A stretch of 48,335 bases of DNA from Verrucomicrobiia bacterium (GCA_020849895.1 JADZFN010000044.1:1-48335), one strand, 5' to 3'. Positions 8,425 through 17,177 are shown, counted from the first letter of the stretch. The notes: generated from the letters alone by a model not told the origin. Program-made: numbers and translations.

Positions 8425-9528
8425 ATGAGCAGAAAAATCGGAATCGGGATCTTGGGTTGCGGATTGATGGGGGGCATCCACGCGGAATGCGTCGCGCGGG
8501 AACGGGGCGCCTACCTCGTGGGCTTCCAGAACCGGACGCGCGAGAAGGCGGAAGCCCTCGCCCGGCGGTTCGAGGGGCGCGTCTACGGCTCGGTTGCCGA
8601 GGCACTTCGCGACCCGGCAGTAGAGGCGGTGGTCATCGCGAGTTCGCAGCAGGCGCATGCGGAGCAGGCGATCGCCGCCTGCCGCGCGGGAAAGCATGTT
8701 CTCTGCGAGAAACCGCTCGCCCTCACTCCGCGCGAGATGGAAGCGGTGGCGCGCGCGGCCGCGCGCGCGCGGCGGGTCTTCATGGTCGCACACCAGCTCC
8801 GTTTCCATCCCGTGATCGCCACGGTGCAACGCGCGAGGCGCCGGCTGGGGCGTTCCTTCCACCTCGATCTCGAGTGGGGCCTCCGCATCCAAGGCGCGGG
8901 CGGACGCTGCTGGGAGGACTATCGTTCCGGGGGCTTCTTCATGGAGTTGGGTTGCCACCTCGCCGACCTCGCGCGGCATCTCATGGGTGACGTACGTCAT
9001 GTCGCCGCCGGTGCCCTGCGGCTCGATCGGAGGCGCGTGACAGAGGACTTCACCCACGCGCTCATCAGCTTCCACGGCGGCGCGATCGGCTCACTCGTGG
9101 TCAGCGCAAACCACCGCACCCTCCGTCAGGGGCTTCTCCGCGGGCGACTGCTGGGGGAGAAGGGGCGGATCGATTTCACAGTCTATCCCTACGCGCGCGC
9201 CTTTAACACAGCGACCCTGACCCTCGACCATGGAAAGAGCCTTTTCGTGCCGGACACCACGGTCCGTCCGCTCGCCTTCCCGCGTCCCCGCTCGCTCTTC
9301 CGCGTCTACCCGGGGTTTTACGATGTCTACCAGCGGCAAATGGCGGCGTTCCTCGACGCTGTTCGTCGGGGAACGCCGCCGCCCGTGACCCTCGATGATG
9401 GTCGCGCCGCGGTCGGAATCATCCTCGCCGCCTACGCGAGCCAGGGAGCGGCGACCGACCGACCGAATCTTGCGCGGAAGGCCCCCGCCTACCGCGCCGA
9501 TGCCGCTTGTCACCCATCCTTGGCGTGA
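8425..9528 (+). CDS. Gfo/Idh/MocA family oxidoreductase, second copy
   Basis: 367 residues from ATG 8425, with GAGAGA about 6 bases upstream. The Rossmann loop is IGILGCGLMGGIHAE, Asn36 follows the second strand (QNRTR), suggesting possible NADP use, and the EKP motif is at 95-97. MELGCHLADLARHLMGDV carries the conserved His of the C-terminal domain. It is only distantly similar to the gene before it, so a recent tandem duplication is unlikely. The last 25 or so residues (from about ATDRPNLARKAP) look poorly conserved. Role: NAD(P)-dependent sugar or sugar-acid dehydrogenase in the cytoplasm; substrate unknown. Confidence 0.9.
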   Translation: MSRKIGIGILGCGLMGGIHAECVARERGAYLVGFQNRTREKAEALARRFEGRVYGSVAEALRDPAVEAVVIASSQQAHAEQAIAACRAGKHVLCEKPLALTPREMEAVARAAARARRVFMVAHQLRFHPVIATVQRARRRLGRSFHLDLEWGLRIQGAGGRCWEDYRSGGFFMELGCHLADLARHLMGDVRHVAAGALRLDRRRVTEDFTHALISFHGGAIGSLVVSANHRTLRQGLLRGRLLGEKGRIDFTVYPYARAFNTATLTLDHGKSLFVPDTTVRPLAFPRPRSLFRVYPGFYDVYQRQMAAFLDAVRRGTPPPVTLDDGRAAVGIILAAYASQGAATDRPNLARKAPAYRADAACHPSLA

Positions 9529-9575
9529 GACTCCGAACACCCTGTTGGCTCGAAAATTCGGAGCGTCTCAAAATG

Positions 9576-9621
9576 TTGCGATTTATTTAAAGAACAAGTA
9601 TAGTAAACAGTTTAATAAATC
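9576..9621 (+). promoter_or_regulatory. Promoter with overlapping inverted repeat before the LacI-type gene
   Basis: TTGCGA (9576-9581) and TATAGT (9599-9604) are spaced by 17 bases, a good sigma-70 type promoter. Overlapping it, GATTTATTTAAA (9580-9591) and TTTAATAAATC (9611-9621) form an inverted repeat perfect but for one extra T, with 19 bases between the arms. The arms cover the region just after the -35 box and the likely transcription start, a position suited to repression. The block is strikingly AT-rich among GC-rich neighbours. The gene's ATG (9626) has no Shine-Dalgarno sequence, so the transcript may be nearly leaderless. Confidence 0.6.
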
Positions 9622-9625
9622 ATCT

Positions 9626-10675
9626 ATGTCTACCGGTTCCAAACCTGCCGTGACCATGCGTGAAGTCGCCCATCATGCGGGATATTCCCTCACGACGGTT
9701 TCCATGGCTCTGCGCGACCATCCTTCGATCACCACGCGCACCAAGGAGCGCATCCTGCGTTCGCAGCAGGAACTTGGTTACCGCGTCAACCGCCTCGCTC
9801 AGGAGTTCGTTTCCAATACGCGCGGGCGCTCCCGCCATCTGAAGCTCCAGCATCTTGCCTACTGCCTTGTAGACCGCCCTTTCGAGAATCCGTCCTACGG
9901 GGCCATTCTCAACGGCGTGGAAGCCGAATGCCGGGCGCAGCGCCTCCATCTGAGCGTGCATCATCTCCCATCCAATCCCGGAGCCTCCGTGGCCGGTCCC
10001 GTCTTTCAGTACGGGAAAATGGGCTTCATCGTGACGGGATGGGTGACCGACGCCTGCCTCCAACCCATTCTGAAGGAACAGTCGCCGGTGGTCGTCGTGG
10101 GAAGCTACGATCTCGCCTCCCCTGTGACCCGTGTGGAGAGCGATATGCGCTCGGTGGGAACCGCCTTTGCGGCGGAGGTCATTGCCTCGAAAAGGCGGCA
10201 TCCGGTGTTTGTGGTCCAAGATTCATCGGTCACCTACGCGGTGGAGTGCCTTGACGCGGTTCGTTTTCACTTCCAGCGAAGTGGTGTTGACCCGAGGTGC
10301 ATGAAAGTGATCTCGGTGGGGTATGGCCCGAAGCCGGGAACGACTTTCATCGAGGCCTTCCAGCGTCTCGATCCAACACCTGATTGTGTCATCGTCCTTA
10401 ACATCCGCGTAGCCGACGACTGTTTCATGAAGATGAGTGCGCATGGCCTTCGTGTAGGAAAGGATCATGATCTCCTTGCGCTCGTAGTGAGCGAACACCA
10501 GACCCGTCTGCCCGGTTATCGGGTTCTGAATGGCGGTATGGAGCGGTGCGGGCGGCTTGCGGTGCAGCGTCTGATTGACCTTGTAGAGAAGCGCTCCATG
10601 AGCCCGTGCCGAATCGCCCTGCCCGTCATGGGATGGGTGGAGAGCCCCACGACAGGGATCGAATCTGCCATGTGA
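9626..10675 (+). CDS. LacI/GalR-type transcriptional regulator
   Basis: 349 residues from ATG 9626; the frame is open further upstream but ATG 9626 immediately precedes the DNA-binding domain. The helix-turn-helix and hinge span about residues 8-58: VTMREVAHHAGYSLTTVSMA, RDHPSITTRTKERIL and LGYRVN are the family signature. The rest is a periplasmic-binding-protein-like sensor domain that binds a sugar effector. Length is normal for the family. It sits between the oxidoreductases and the second DUF4838 gene and is presumably the local regulator, repressing until a breakdown product appears. The inverted repeat over its own promoter suggests autoregulation; this is inference. Confidence 0.9.
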   Translation: MSTGSKPAVTMREVAHHAGYSLTTVSMALRDHPSITTRTKERILRSQQELGYRVNRLAQEFVSNTRGRSRHLKLQHLAYCLVDRPFENPSYGAILNGVEAECRAQRLHLSVHHLPSNPGASVAGPVFQYGKMGFIVTGWVTDACLQPILKEQSPVVVVGSYDLASPVTRVESDMRSVGTAFAAEVIASKRRHPVFVVQDSSVTYAVECLDAVRFHFQRSGVDPRCMKVISVGYGPKPGTTFIEAFQRLDPTPDCVIVLNIRVADDCFMKMSAHGLRVGKDHDLLALVVSEHQTRLPGYRVLNGGMERCGRLAVQRLIDLVEKRSMSPCRIALPVMGWVESPTTGIESAM

Positions 10676-10738
10676 GGAGGTCTCGTGCCTTGAGTTCCTT
10701 TTTTCCGATGGCTGTCTGCGGCGCTCCTCTCCTTGATG

Positions 10739-10808
10739 GACAGCGTGAGATTTCCCCCTGTCTGGCGCGGGTGAGGATTCCGGCTCCCCTCGTCCAATCC
10801 CGAGCCGG
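10739..10808 (+). promoter_or_regulatory. Two hairpins in the leader of the second DUF4838 gene
   Basis: The 157-base gap between the LacI gene and ATG 10833 contains GACAG/CTGTC (10739-10743 with 10758-10762) and CCGGCTC/GAGCCGG (10780-10786 with 10802-10808); the second extends by ATT/AAT beyond a bulged G. It ends about 24 bases before the start codon, where it could affect initiation. A T-run (10699-10704) lies earlier but does not follow a stem. No consensus promoter stands out. Confidence 0.35.
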
Positions 10809-10832
10809 GAATTACAAAAAGATCGAGTCCCC

Positions 10833-13376
10833 ATGATCAGCAAACCCGTTGACAAGATGAGAACGCTGAATTCCCTGGCTTTGGGAGGTTTTGCGCGAGG
10901 CTCAATTCTCGGAAAATTCCCCCGTTGGCTTTGCGTGGTCGGGTTGACCGTTTCCGCGTCCGTGGCTCCAGCCGGTCAATACGGTGGACGCATTGTTGCG
11001 CCGGCCACCTCGAACGCTGGGCTCGTCGCCGCGATCGGGGATCTCACCAACGCCCTCCAGCGGATGACGGGGCGTCCGTTCCTCGTCGGAAACGCTGTTG
11101 CTCACGAGGGGATTGTTCTCGCGCACGCGGACTCGCCCCTCGCGCCGCCGGACGCTGCGGCGAAACTCCAGGGCCTTGGACGCGAGCCGTTTCTCCTCCG
11201 ATCAACCGACAGTCACCGTCTCTGGATCGTGGCCAACCGCGACGAGGGGCTCGCGCTGGGCATCTACACCTATTTGGACCGTCTCGGTTGCCGGTGGCTC
11301 TTCCCGAATGAGCGCTGGACCTTCATCCCGAAGCGCGAGGATCTCGCGTTTACGGTAGATGAGGTCGTGAAGCCTGCTTTTCGCGTCCGCAGCTTTGCCG
11401 GATCGGGGGGCTTCGGGCCGCCCTGTCCGGTGGACCCAAAAATCGAGATGAAGGACCGCTGGGAGTCGTGGAAACGCCGCAACCGCTTCGGTGGAGAGTA
11501 TTTCTTCGCGGGTCATGCGGGGGAAGGGTTCAACACCACCCATCGCAAGGAGTTGGAGGCCCACCCCGAATGGCTTGCGATGGTGAACGGGAAACGAGTT
11601 CCGTGGGGGTTGATCGTCAAGCCCTGTATCGCGAACCCCGAGGTGGTGAAGCTCTACACCGAAGACCGCCTCGCCACGCTGCGGCGTGCGGTGGCAGCCG
11701 ATCCCGATGGCCCGCGCTCGCATCTGGTTTCCGTCGATCCTTCCGACGGAGGCGGCCACTGCGAATGCCCGGAATGCCTCAAGCTCGGCTCGGTCAGCGA
11801 CCGCGTCTTCACTCTCGCCAACCATGTTGCCCGTGCCGTGGCCGCGGAATTCCCGGGAAGGGGCGTCAGCCTCTACGCCTACAACGAGCACGCAGCGGTC
11901 CCCTCGATTCCGATCGAGCCGAACGTTTATGTGATCGTCATCCCTTACGCCTTCCATCGCACGGGGATGAGCGGCGAGGAGCTCCTCGCCGCGTGGGGAA
12001 AGAAGGTGTCGCGGATGAGTCTCTACGCCTACTGGTCTATTCCGGACTGGACGAACGAGTTGCCGGATTTCGATTTTGTTCGCACGCCCGCCAACCGCAT
12101 CCGGTCCTGGCACGCGAACGGGGTGGAGGGCTTGAGCAATGAAACCACCCATGGCGCAGGTGCCATCGGCCTCGGCTGGTACGTCGCTTCTCGACTCCTC
12201 TGGGATCCGAAGGCCGACGAACGCGCGATCCTCGATGAGTTTTATCATCTTGCCTTCGGTCCCGCCATGACGCCGATGAAGCGTATGCTTGAACGCTGGT
12301 CTTCGGGTTTTCTCCTCAACTCCCACGAACTCGGCCTCAGCTTTCGCGATCTTGTCGAGGCGCGGCGCCTCGCCGCGGGCGACGAGGGGGTTCTGGGCCG
12401 CCTCGACGACTACGCGATCTACCTCCACTATCTCCACCTCTGGAGCGATTACGACACGGCGAAACCCGGCAGCCCCGAACGTAAGCGGCAGACCCGCGAC
12501 CTTGTGACCTTCCTCTGGCGTGCCTATCCGACGGCGATGGTTCACGCATACCGCATGTTTCAACTTCTCACCTTGCGCTACGAGAAGGAGGAGAGTTTCA
12601 AGAGCGATTTCGATCCGAAGAACCCGAAGGCCGCCGGCTGGACAACGATTACGCCCATCTCCCGAGCCGATGTGGAGGCGTGGCTTGCCGATGGCGCAAA
12701 GCGCCATGTCCCCCTCGATCTCGAGACGCGTGCGTGGTCGGAAAAACTCGTGCCGCTCCATCCTGGCAGGCCCGATTTCTCCCGCTTCTCCCCCGCGCTC
12801 TCGACGGGAGGCGATCAGGAATTCGAGTTTGAGGCGGTTCCCGGCGTGAAGGAGATTCCCTTTCGCATTGGCGTGGGTGGACGGGCCGGCGCGCCGCCCT
12901 CCGTTGTCTGCGTGAAGGGGCCGGATGGTGCGGAGGTCTTCAAGAAGAACTTTCCGGCGCCGAGCGCCTCCGCCGACTTCATGGTGCCGACGTCCGCACC
13001 GGGCCGCTACCGCATGGAAATCCGCGACCCGAAGAATATCGTGCGGTTCCAGGCTCCCGCGGGGTTGCCCTTCGCCATGCGTCTTCCCCAAAGCACCGAC
13101 CTTAGCCCGTCCCTCTGGTTCTTCGTTCCGAAAGGCTTCAAACGCTTTGCGTTCGACACCCCGGGGGTCGTTCCCGTGCGCGTCTTCGACCCGGACGGCA
13201 GAGATGTCGGACCTGTGGACGGTCGCCTCGTCGTGGTGGAGGTTCTTCCCGGCCAGGATGGGCAGGCCTGGTCGCTTCGCGGCTACAAGGGATGGAAGAC
13301 GATCAAGATGCTCAACCTCCCACAGTCCTTCTCCCTCTTTCCAGAAACCTTGATGGTTCCGGAAAACGCTCGCTGA
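10833..13376 (+). CDS. DUF4838 domain protein, second copy
   Basis: 847 residues from ATG 10833; ATG 10857 is an alternative. The hydrophobic stretch WLCVVGLTVSASVAPA suggests a signal peptide. An N-terminal alpha/beta domain ends in GCRWLFPNERW, equivalent to GVRWFMPGE of the copy at 918. The DUF4838 core has VDPSDGGGHCECPECL (near residues 305-320), with paired Cys-x-Cys-x-x-Cys absent from the other copy, then SLYAYNEHAAVP and SLYAYWSIPDWTNELP. The last 180 residues look like beta-sandwich domains. Probably an exported carbohydrate-active protein; the reaction of the family is not known to me. The two copies differ enough to suggest different substrates or roles. Confidence 0.82.
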   Translation: MISKPVDKMRTLNSLALGGFARGSILGKFPRWLCVVGLTVSASVAPAGQYGGRIVAPATSNAGLVAAIGDLTNALQRMTGRPFLVGNAVAHEGIVLAHADSPLAPPDAAAKLQGLGREPFLLRSTDSHRLWIVANRDEGLALGIYTYLDRLGCRWLFPNERWTFIPKREDLAFTVDEVVKPAFRVRSFAGSGGFGPPCPVDPKIEMKDRWESWKRRNRFGGEYFFAGHAGEGFNTTHRKELEAHPEWLAMVNGKRVPWGLIVKPCIANPEVVKLYTEDRLATLRRAVAADPDGPRSHLVSVDPSDGGGHCECPECLKLGSVSDRVFTLANHVARAVAAEFPGRGVSLYAYNEHAAVPSIPIEPNVYVIVIPYAFHRTGMSGEELLAAWGKKVSRMSLYAYWSIPDWTNELPDFDFVRTPANRIRSWHANGVEGLSNETTHGAGAIGLGWYVASRLLWDPKADERAILDEFYHLAFGPAMTPMKRMLERWSSGFLLNSHELGLSFRDLVEARRLAAGDEGVLGRLDDYAIYLHYLHLWSDYDTAKPGSPERKRQTRDLVTFLWRAYPTAMVHAYRMFQLLTLRYEKEESFKSDFDPKNPKAAGWTTITPISRADVEAWLADGAKRHVPLDLETRAWSEKLVPLHPGRPDFSRFSPALSTGGDQEFEFEAVPGVKEIPFRIGVGGRAGAPPSVVCVKGPDGAEVFKKNFPAPSASADFMVPTSAPGRYRMEIRDPKNIVRFQAPAGLPFAMRLPQSTDLSPSLWFFVPKGFKRFAFDTPGVVPVRVFDPDGRDVGPVDGRLVVVEVLPGQDGQAWSLRGYKGWKTIKMLNLPQSFSLFPETLMVPENAR

Positions 13377-13615
13377 TGGAGGGGCTCGAACTGGCCGCGA
13401 GCCAGGTCCGCGCCTTCCCCTTCCTTATCCGTGTGACCGGACAGGTTCAGAGGCTCTGTGCTGACCCCGGGCGAAGGGGGGGGCGGTGCGCCAAGCTCAA
13501 ACTGCAGCGGACGAAGGGCCGCACGGAAAAGACGGGGAATCCCGCCTGCGCGCCTCTCATGAGAAGCAGGGGATCCTGATGCCACTCAGGCGCCTGTCCT
13601 GTTTGACCGCTTTCG

Positions 13616-14374
13616 TTATTCCTCGCGCTTCGCGTTCTGGATGTCGAGGCGGGTGGTGACGCCGAGAGGCGGCGCGGAGAGGTCGAGGCGTTTGAGCATC
13701 CAGACCTCCTCGAGTTTTTGGAAGCCGCGGACGTCGAATTCGCGGAGGGTGTTGCCCTCGGCGTCGCGCGCGATGGCGCGGAGCAGGGCCAGGTATTCCT
13801 GGTCCACCCAGGCCTCCACACGGGCGTAGGCGCTCGCGTCGGATTTTTCCGGCCGGCTCACGATCCGCCAGCAGGTGCGGTCCCGATGGGTATCGAGACC
13901 AAGGAGCTCCTGCGATTTCCAAGCGAGAAAACCGAGGCTCAAGTCCTCGAGAGTGAATCCGGAGCCGAGGAAGAGAGCCTGCGGATCGGAAACCGGATAT
14001 TTCCCGTCGAGCTTCAAGATGCGCACGCTTCCGGCGGCGCCCACCGGAGGGAAGAGGAAACGCATCCCGTAGACGAAGCGATCTTCGCGCTCCGAACGAT
14101 AGACGACCTGACGGGTCCCGTCGGGGAGGGCAAGCAATTGGATCGTGATGGGGCGGCGCCCCAAGGCCACGCCTCCGTCGGGTTTCGCGTTCTCGGCGGG
14201 CTTGGTGGTCAGCAAGCCGGTCAGCATCCAGTTGCCTCCCGGAGAAAGTTCGAGCGCCCGGCGCGCGATCCCTGAAGCATCCTCGAATCCGGATGCTGCC
14301 GGCGCAGCCGGGAAAAGAAGTGCGGAGACGGCAGCCAGGACGAAAGCGATCAGCGGAGCGCGTGGGGAAATCAC
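13616..14374 (-). CDS. LolA-like outer-membrane lipoprotein-sorting family protein
   Basis: 252 residues, start GTG at 14374. A signal peptide is clear (PLIAFVLAAVSALLFPAAPAA). The core contains SGFTLEDLS, CWRIVSRPEK and VEAWVDQEYLALLR, the pattern of the LolA-like half-barrel family often annotated outer membrane lipoprotein-sorting protein. Such proteins bind lipids or lipoprotein acyl chains in the periplasm; they differ from classical LolA and often accompany RND-type exporters, none of which is here. It is the last of a - strand series after the lpt genes and nitrilase, fitting an envelope role. It faces the DUF4838 gene convergently across 239 bases in which I see no clear terminator. 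Confidence 0.7.
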   Translation of the reverse strand: MISPRAPLIAFVLAAVSALLFPAAPAASGFEDASGIARRALELSPGGNWMLTGLLTTKPAENAKPDGGVALGRRPITIQLLALPDGTRQVVYRSEREDRFVYGMRFLFPPVGAAGSVRILKLDGKYPVSDPQALFLGSGFTLEDLSLGFLAWKSQELLGLDTHRDRTCWRIVSRPEKSDASAYARVEAWVDQEYLALLRAIARDAEGNTLREFDVRGFQKLEEVWMLKRLDLSAPPLGVTTRLDIQNAKREE

Positions 14375-14377
14375 GGG

Positions 14378-14426
14378 GAGGAGAGGAGTTCGAAGTTTGA
14401 AGCTCGAAACGGGAGGATGGAAGATC
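14378..14426. repeat. 7-base periodic repeat island (gap before LolA-like gene)
   Basis: Seven consecutive heptads in one register: GAGGAGA, GGAGTTC, GAAGTTT, GAAGCTC, GAAACGG, GAGGATG, GAAGATC, all starting with G and mostly G-A. GAAGCTC and GAAGATC recur at 19031-19044. It lies in the 128-base gap between the nitrilase stop and the GTG start of the LolA-like gene. Purine bias may contribute; a lag-7 autocorrelation test would decide. Confidence 0.5.
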
Positions 14427-14502
14427 TATGGAGGCGGGAGGATCGCAGGTGGAGGGTCCGCGTTCGCGCAGACCGTTTCGGCGGTGGAGGCCGACGGAGA
14501 CA

Positions 14503-15321
14503 TCAGTCCTTCGCTTCAGCGTCCGGACGGACGAGCTCGGCGTAAAGGCCGGGACGCCGGGACGCGCGGACCGGAAGCGCCGTGCGAACGTCGCGAACGG
14601 CCTCGAAAGAAATTTCCGCAAGGATCAGTTCTTCGCGATCGGGCGAGGCCAGAGCGACGATCTCGCCTCGGGGATTGACGACGCAGCTCCGGCCCGCCTG
14701 AGGGATTCCCTCGACAACCCCGACCTGATTGACTCCGAGAAACCAAGTCTGGTTTTCAGCGGCGCGGGCGCAGGCGAAAATTTCCCAGTGCGCCGCGCGC
14801 GCGACCGGCCACGCGGCGACGTTCACGAGCGCCTCCGCACCGCGCAGCATGAGGGCGCGGGACCATTCGGGGAAACGGAGATCGTAGCAGATGCCAAGGC
14901 CCCAGGTCATTCCCTCGAACGGAAAGAGGGCGAGGGCGTCGCCCGCCGTGAAGTGCCGGGGTTCGGAGTTCGGCTCGAGCGGGAAGAGGTGGGTCTTGCG
15001 GTAGCGGGCGAGGAGCGTTCCGTCGGGGCCGATCGCGGCGAGGGAGTTGTAGATTCGCGTTCCGTCCTTTTCGCTGAGACCGGCAAACACGGCGAGGCGA
15101 TGCCTCCGGGCGGCGTCCTGAAGGGCGACGAACGGCGCGCCGTCCCACGCCGCCGCTTTCGCGGCGAAGTGCGACGGCGCGTAGCCGGTGTCCGACATTT
15201 CCGGGAAAAGGACGGCCCGTGCGCCCGCGCGGGCGGCATCGGCGGCAAAGGCGGTCATTCGCGCGACGTTGCCCTTCACGTCTCCGGGCACGGGCGAAAA
15301 CTGGGCGAGCGCGACTTTCAT
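14503..15321 (-). CDS. Carbon-nitrogen hydrolase (nitrilase superfamily)
   Basis: 272 residues, a normal length. The catalytic triad is visible: Glu41 in VLFPEMSDTGY, Lys109 in RYRKTHLF and Cys145 in GICYDLRFPEW. This arrangement is that of omega-amidase/Nit-type amidases, which hydrolyse small amides in the cytoplasm, often as metabolite repair enzymes. The substrate cannot be fixed from sequence. No lipoprotein acyltransferase features (membrane segments) are present, so it is not Lnt. It lies 115 bases downstream of lptB on the same strand; that gap contains a small AT-rich palindrome (15405-15420) and may hold its own promoter. Confidence 0.9.
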   Translation of the reverse strand: MKVALAQFSPVPGDVKGNVARMTAFAADAARAGARAVLFPEMSDTGYAPSHFAAKAAAWDGAPFVALQDAARRHRLAVFAGLSEKDGTRIYNSLAAIGPDGTLLARYRKTHLFPLEPNSEPRHFTAGDALALFPFEGMTWGLGICYDLRFPEWSRALMLRGAEALVNVAAWPVARAAHWEIFACARAAENQTWFLGVNQVGVVEGIPQAGRSCVVNPRGEIVALASPDREELILAEISFEAVRDVRTALPVRASRRPGLYAELVRPDAEAKD

Positions 15322-15436
15322 GGCGGAAGGATGAGGCGAAGGGGCATCGGAGGAGGGGCGATTGCGGCTTCAGCGGGCCGACGTCGAACGCCTCACCTTT
15401 CCACGATTTTTCAAAAAATCCAATCTCGCCCGCGCG

Positions 15437-16162
15437 TCACATCGTAAACCTGGGGCCGAGATAAAGCTCCCGGCTCACAGGATCGTTCACGAGGAAGTCT
15501 TTTGTGCCTTGGCGGAGGACTTCGCCTTCGCAGATGAGGTAGGCGCGGTCCACGATGGTAAGGGTTTCGCGCACGTTGTGGTCGGTGACGAGGATGCCGA
15601 TCCCGCGCTTGCGGAGGTCGAGGACGATCTCCTGGATGTGGTGGACCGCAAGCGGATCAATGCCGCTGAACGGTTCGTCGAGCAGGAGGAACGAGGGGTT
15701 GGAGACGAGGGCCCGGGTGATCTCGAGGCGGCGCTTCTCGCCGCCGCTGAGGGTGTAGGCGCGGTTCTTGGCGAGAGGAGCGAGGTTGAGTTCGGTGAGG
15801 AGTTGATCGAGACGCTCGCGGCGTTCGGCGTGCGTGAGAGGCATGAACTCGAGGATGGCAAGGATGTTTTCCTCGACGGTGAGTTTCCGGAAGACGGAGG
15901 GTTCCTGGGCGAGATAGCCCATGCCAAGGCGGGCGCGACGGTACATGGGCATGTGGGAGACCTCATGTCCGTCGAAGGTGACCGTGCCGCCATCGGGTCG
16001 CACCAAGCCGACGATCATGTAGAACGTCGTGGTTTTGCCGGCGCCGTTGGGACCGAGGAGTCCGACCACCTCGCCGCGCTGGACTTCGATGCGCACGCCG
16101 CGCACGACCTCGCGCCCTTTGTAGGATTTACGCAGGTCTTCCGTATGCAGGAGAGGCGTCAT
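15437..16162 (-). CDS. lptB: LPS export ABC transporter ATP-binding protein LptB
   Basis: 241 residues starting at ATG 16162. Walker A GPNGAGKTT (37-45), signature LSGGEKRR (138-145), Walker B FLLLDEPFSGIDP (158-170) and the H-loop TDHN are all intact; the LSGGE-RR form with Q-loop AQEPSVFRKLTVEEN is typical of LptB. As a dimer on the inner face of the membrane it powers lipopolysaccharide extraction through LptFG to the periplasmic LptC-LptA bridge. The start overlaps the lptA stop (ATGA), so translation is coupled. LptF and LptG are not in the window. Confidence 0.93.
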   Translation of the reverse strand: MTPLLHTEDLRKSYKGREVVRGVRIEVQRGEVVGLLGPNGAGKTTTFYMIVGLVRPDGGTVTFDGHEVSHMPMYRRARLGMGYLAQEPSVFRKLTVEENILAILEFMPLTHAERRERLDQLLTELNLAPLAKNRAYTLSGGEKRRLEITRALVSNPSFLLLDEPFSGIDPLAVHHIQEIVLDLRKRGIGILVTDHNVRETLTIVDRAYLICEGEVLRQGTKDFLVNDPVSRELYLGPRFTM

Positions 16163-16731
16163 TTCTTCTGGACGGGGGCGAGGGCGCCGCCCTCCGAGGA
16201 CTGGACCTCCATCTCCGGTTTGTCCACGCGCATGATCTTCGTATTGATGTTGTAGATGATCCCTTCGCCTCGGCTGACGATCCAGTTGCCGTTCTCGTCG
16301 AGCAGGCGGGGGCGATTCCCCGTGAGCACGAGGTTCGCGGTGTCGCGGGTATAGACCGCCTTGTCGCCGAAAGCCTCCTTGGAGGCCTGCCTCATCTTGA
16401 CGTCGAGTGTGGCTTCGATGCGGACGACCTCGCTGCCCTTTTCGCCGAAGAAGACCACCATCTTGCGGCACCAGAGGGTGAGCTGCGGGTCCACAGCGAC
16501 GACGTTGCCTTCGAAGATCGCGACCCGATTGGTGCCGTAATCGAAATTCAGGATGTCCGAGGTGATGCGGGTGAAGGGCTTGCCTCCCGGGAAGTTCGCG
16601 CCGGCGGCGGGCGGCTCGTTCGAGCGTGGCGCGGGGACCGTCGGGTGGAACGGCGCGGGGGCGGGCGCCTGGGCGCGCGCCACCGCGCCCAGGGCGAGGA
16701 GGGCGAAGAGTCCCCAACGCGGTGCGTTCAC
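16159..16731 (-). CDS. lptA: LptA/OstA-like LPS transport periplasmic protein
   Basis: 190 residues from GTG 16731, chosen because it overlaps the lptC stop as GTGA and starts a signal peptide (LFALLALGAVARAQA). A Pro/Ala-rich linker follows, then the OstA-like beta-jellyroll: ITSDILNFDYGTNRVAIFEG, NVVAVDPQLTLWC and a second half with VYTRDTANLVLTGNRPRL. LptA subunits stack into a periplasmic bridge passing LPS to LptD. Position between lptC and lptB matches the classic gene order. The frame continues upstream of 16731 but only as a shadow of lptC. Confidence 0.85.
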   Translation of the reverse strand: MNAPRWGLFALLALGAVARAQAPAPAPFHPTVPAPRSNEPPAAGANFPGGKPFTRITSDILNFDYGTNRVAIFEGNVVAVDPQLTLWCRKMVVFFGEKGSEVVRIEATLDVKMRQASKEAFGDKAVYTRDTANLVLTGNRPRLLDENGNWIVSRGEGIIYNINTKIMRVDKPEMEVQSSEGGALAPVQKK

Positions 16732-17177
16732 GGGATCTGCTCCTTGACGAGGCTGCCGGGGATGAGCACCTCGACGCGGCTGCGGACCACGAACCGGCTT
16801 TCGTTGGCGATCCAGTGGAAACCGACTCCGGTGATGATGATCTGTTGGTTGGTGATTTTCACGTCCGCCTCGCTGACGGCTTCGCGCGTCTCGCGGTTCA
16901 TGATGCAGGCCGGGGTTTCGAGCGTCCAATCCACCTTCGCCTCCTTGAAGGTGTTGACGGCGAGATGCTCGATCTCCATCTGGTTGTCGGGCCGGATCTG
17001 GGCTTTCTCGCCGGTCATTTGCCAAATCAGTTTTCCCTCGCGGTTTCGTTCGGGAATGGTGAAGCGGGTGAGCGTGCCGGTCGCGGAAGGCATGCGGCCT
17101 TCGCCCCCCGCCTGGACGAAACCGGCGAAGAGGAGGGCGGCAGCGGCCGCCGCGATTCGTGATTCGGGAAGTCTCAT
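16728..17177 (-). CDS. lptC: LptC-like LPS export protein
   Basis: 149 residues with an N-terminal hydrophobic segment (IAAAAAALLFAGFVQA) acting as signal or anchor. The body, with PERNREGKLIWQMTGEKAQI and later KITNQQIIITGVGFHW, matches the LptC/OstA-type beta-jellyroll that receives LPS from LptB2FG and hands it to LptA. Similarity to proteobacterial LptC is limited, so the name rests largely on order kdsA-lptC-lptA-lptB and on the fold-like pattern. Its stop overlaps the lptA start. The start is 47 bases after the kdsA stop. Confidence 0.78.
   Translation of the reverse strand: MRLPESRIAAAAAALLFAGFVQAGGEGRMPSATGTLTRFTIPERNREGKLIWQMTGEKAQIRPDNQMEIEHLAVNTFKEAKVDWTLETPACIMNRETREAVSEADVKITNQQIIITGVGFHWIANESRFVVRSRVEVLIPGSLVKEQIP

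Noticed and set aside
11202-13091. Long open frame on the - strand opposite the second DUF4838 gene
   Set aside because: Shadow of the real gene; Arg/His/Gly-rich translation with no recognisable domain.
13377-13615. Possible small gene or terminator between convergent genes
   Set aside because: Several short frames exist but none has a start site or protein-like composition, and no stem with a T-run is visible.
15405-15420. GATTTTT-CA-AAAAATC palindrome as an lptB terminator
   Set aside because: Seven AT pairs around a two-base centre make a poor hairpin; AT-rich promoter DNA for the nitrilase-side gap is no better supported.
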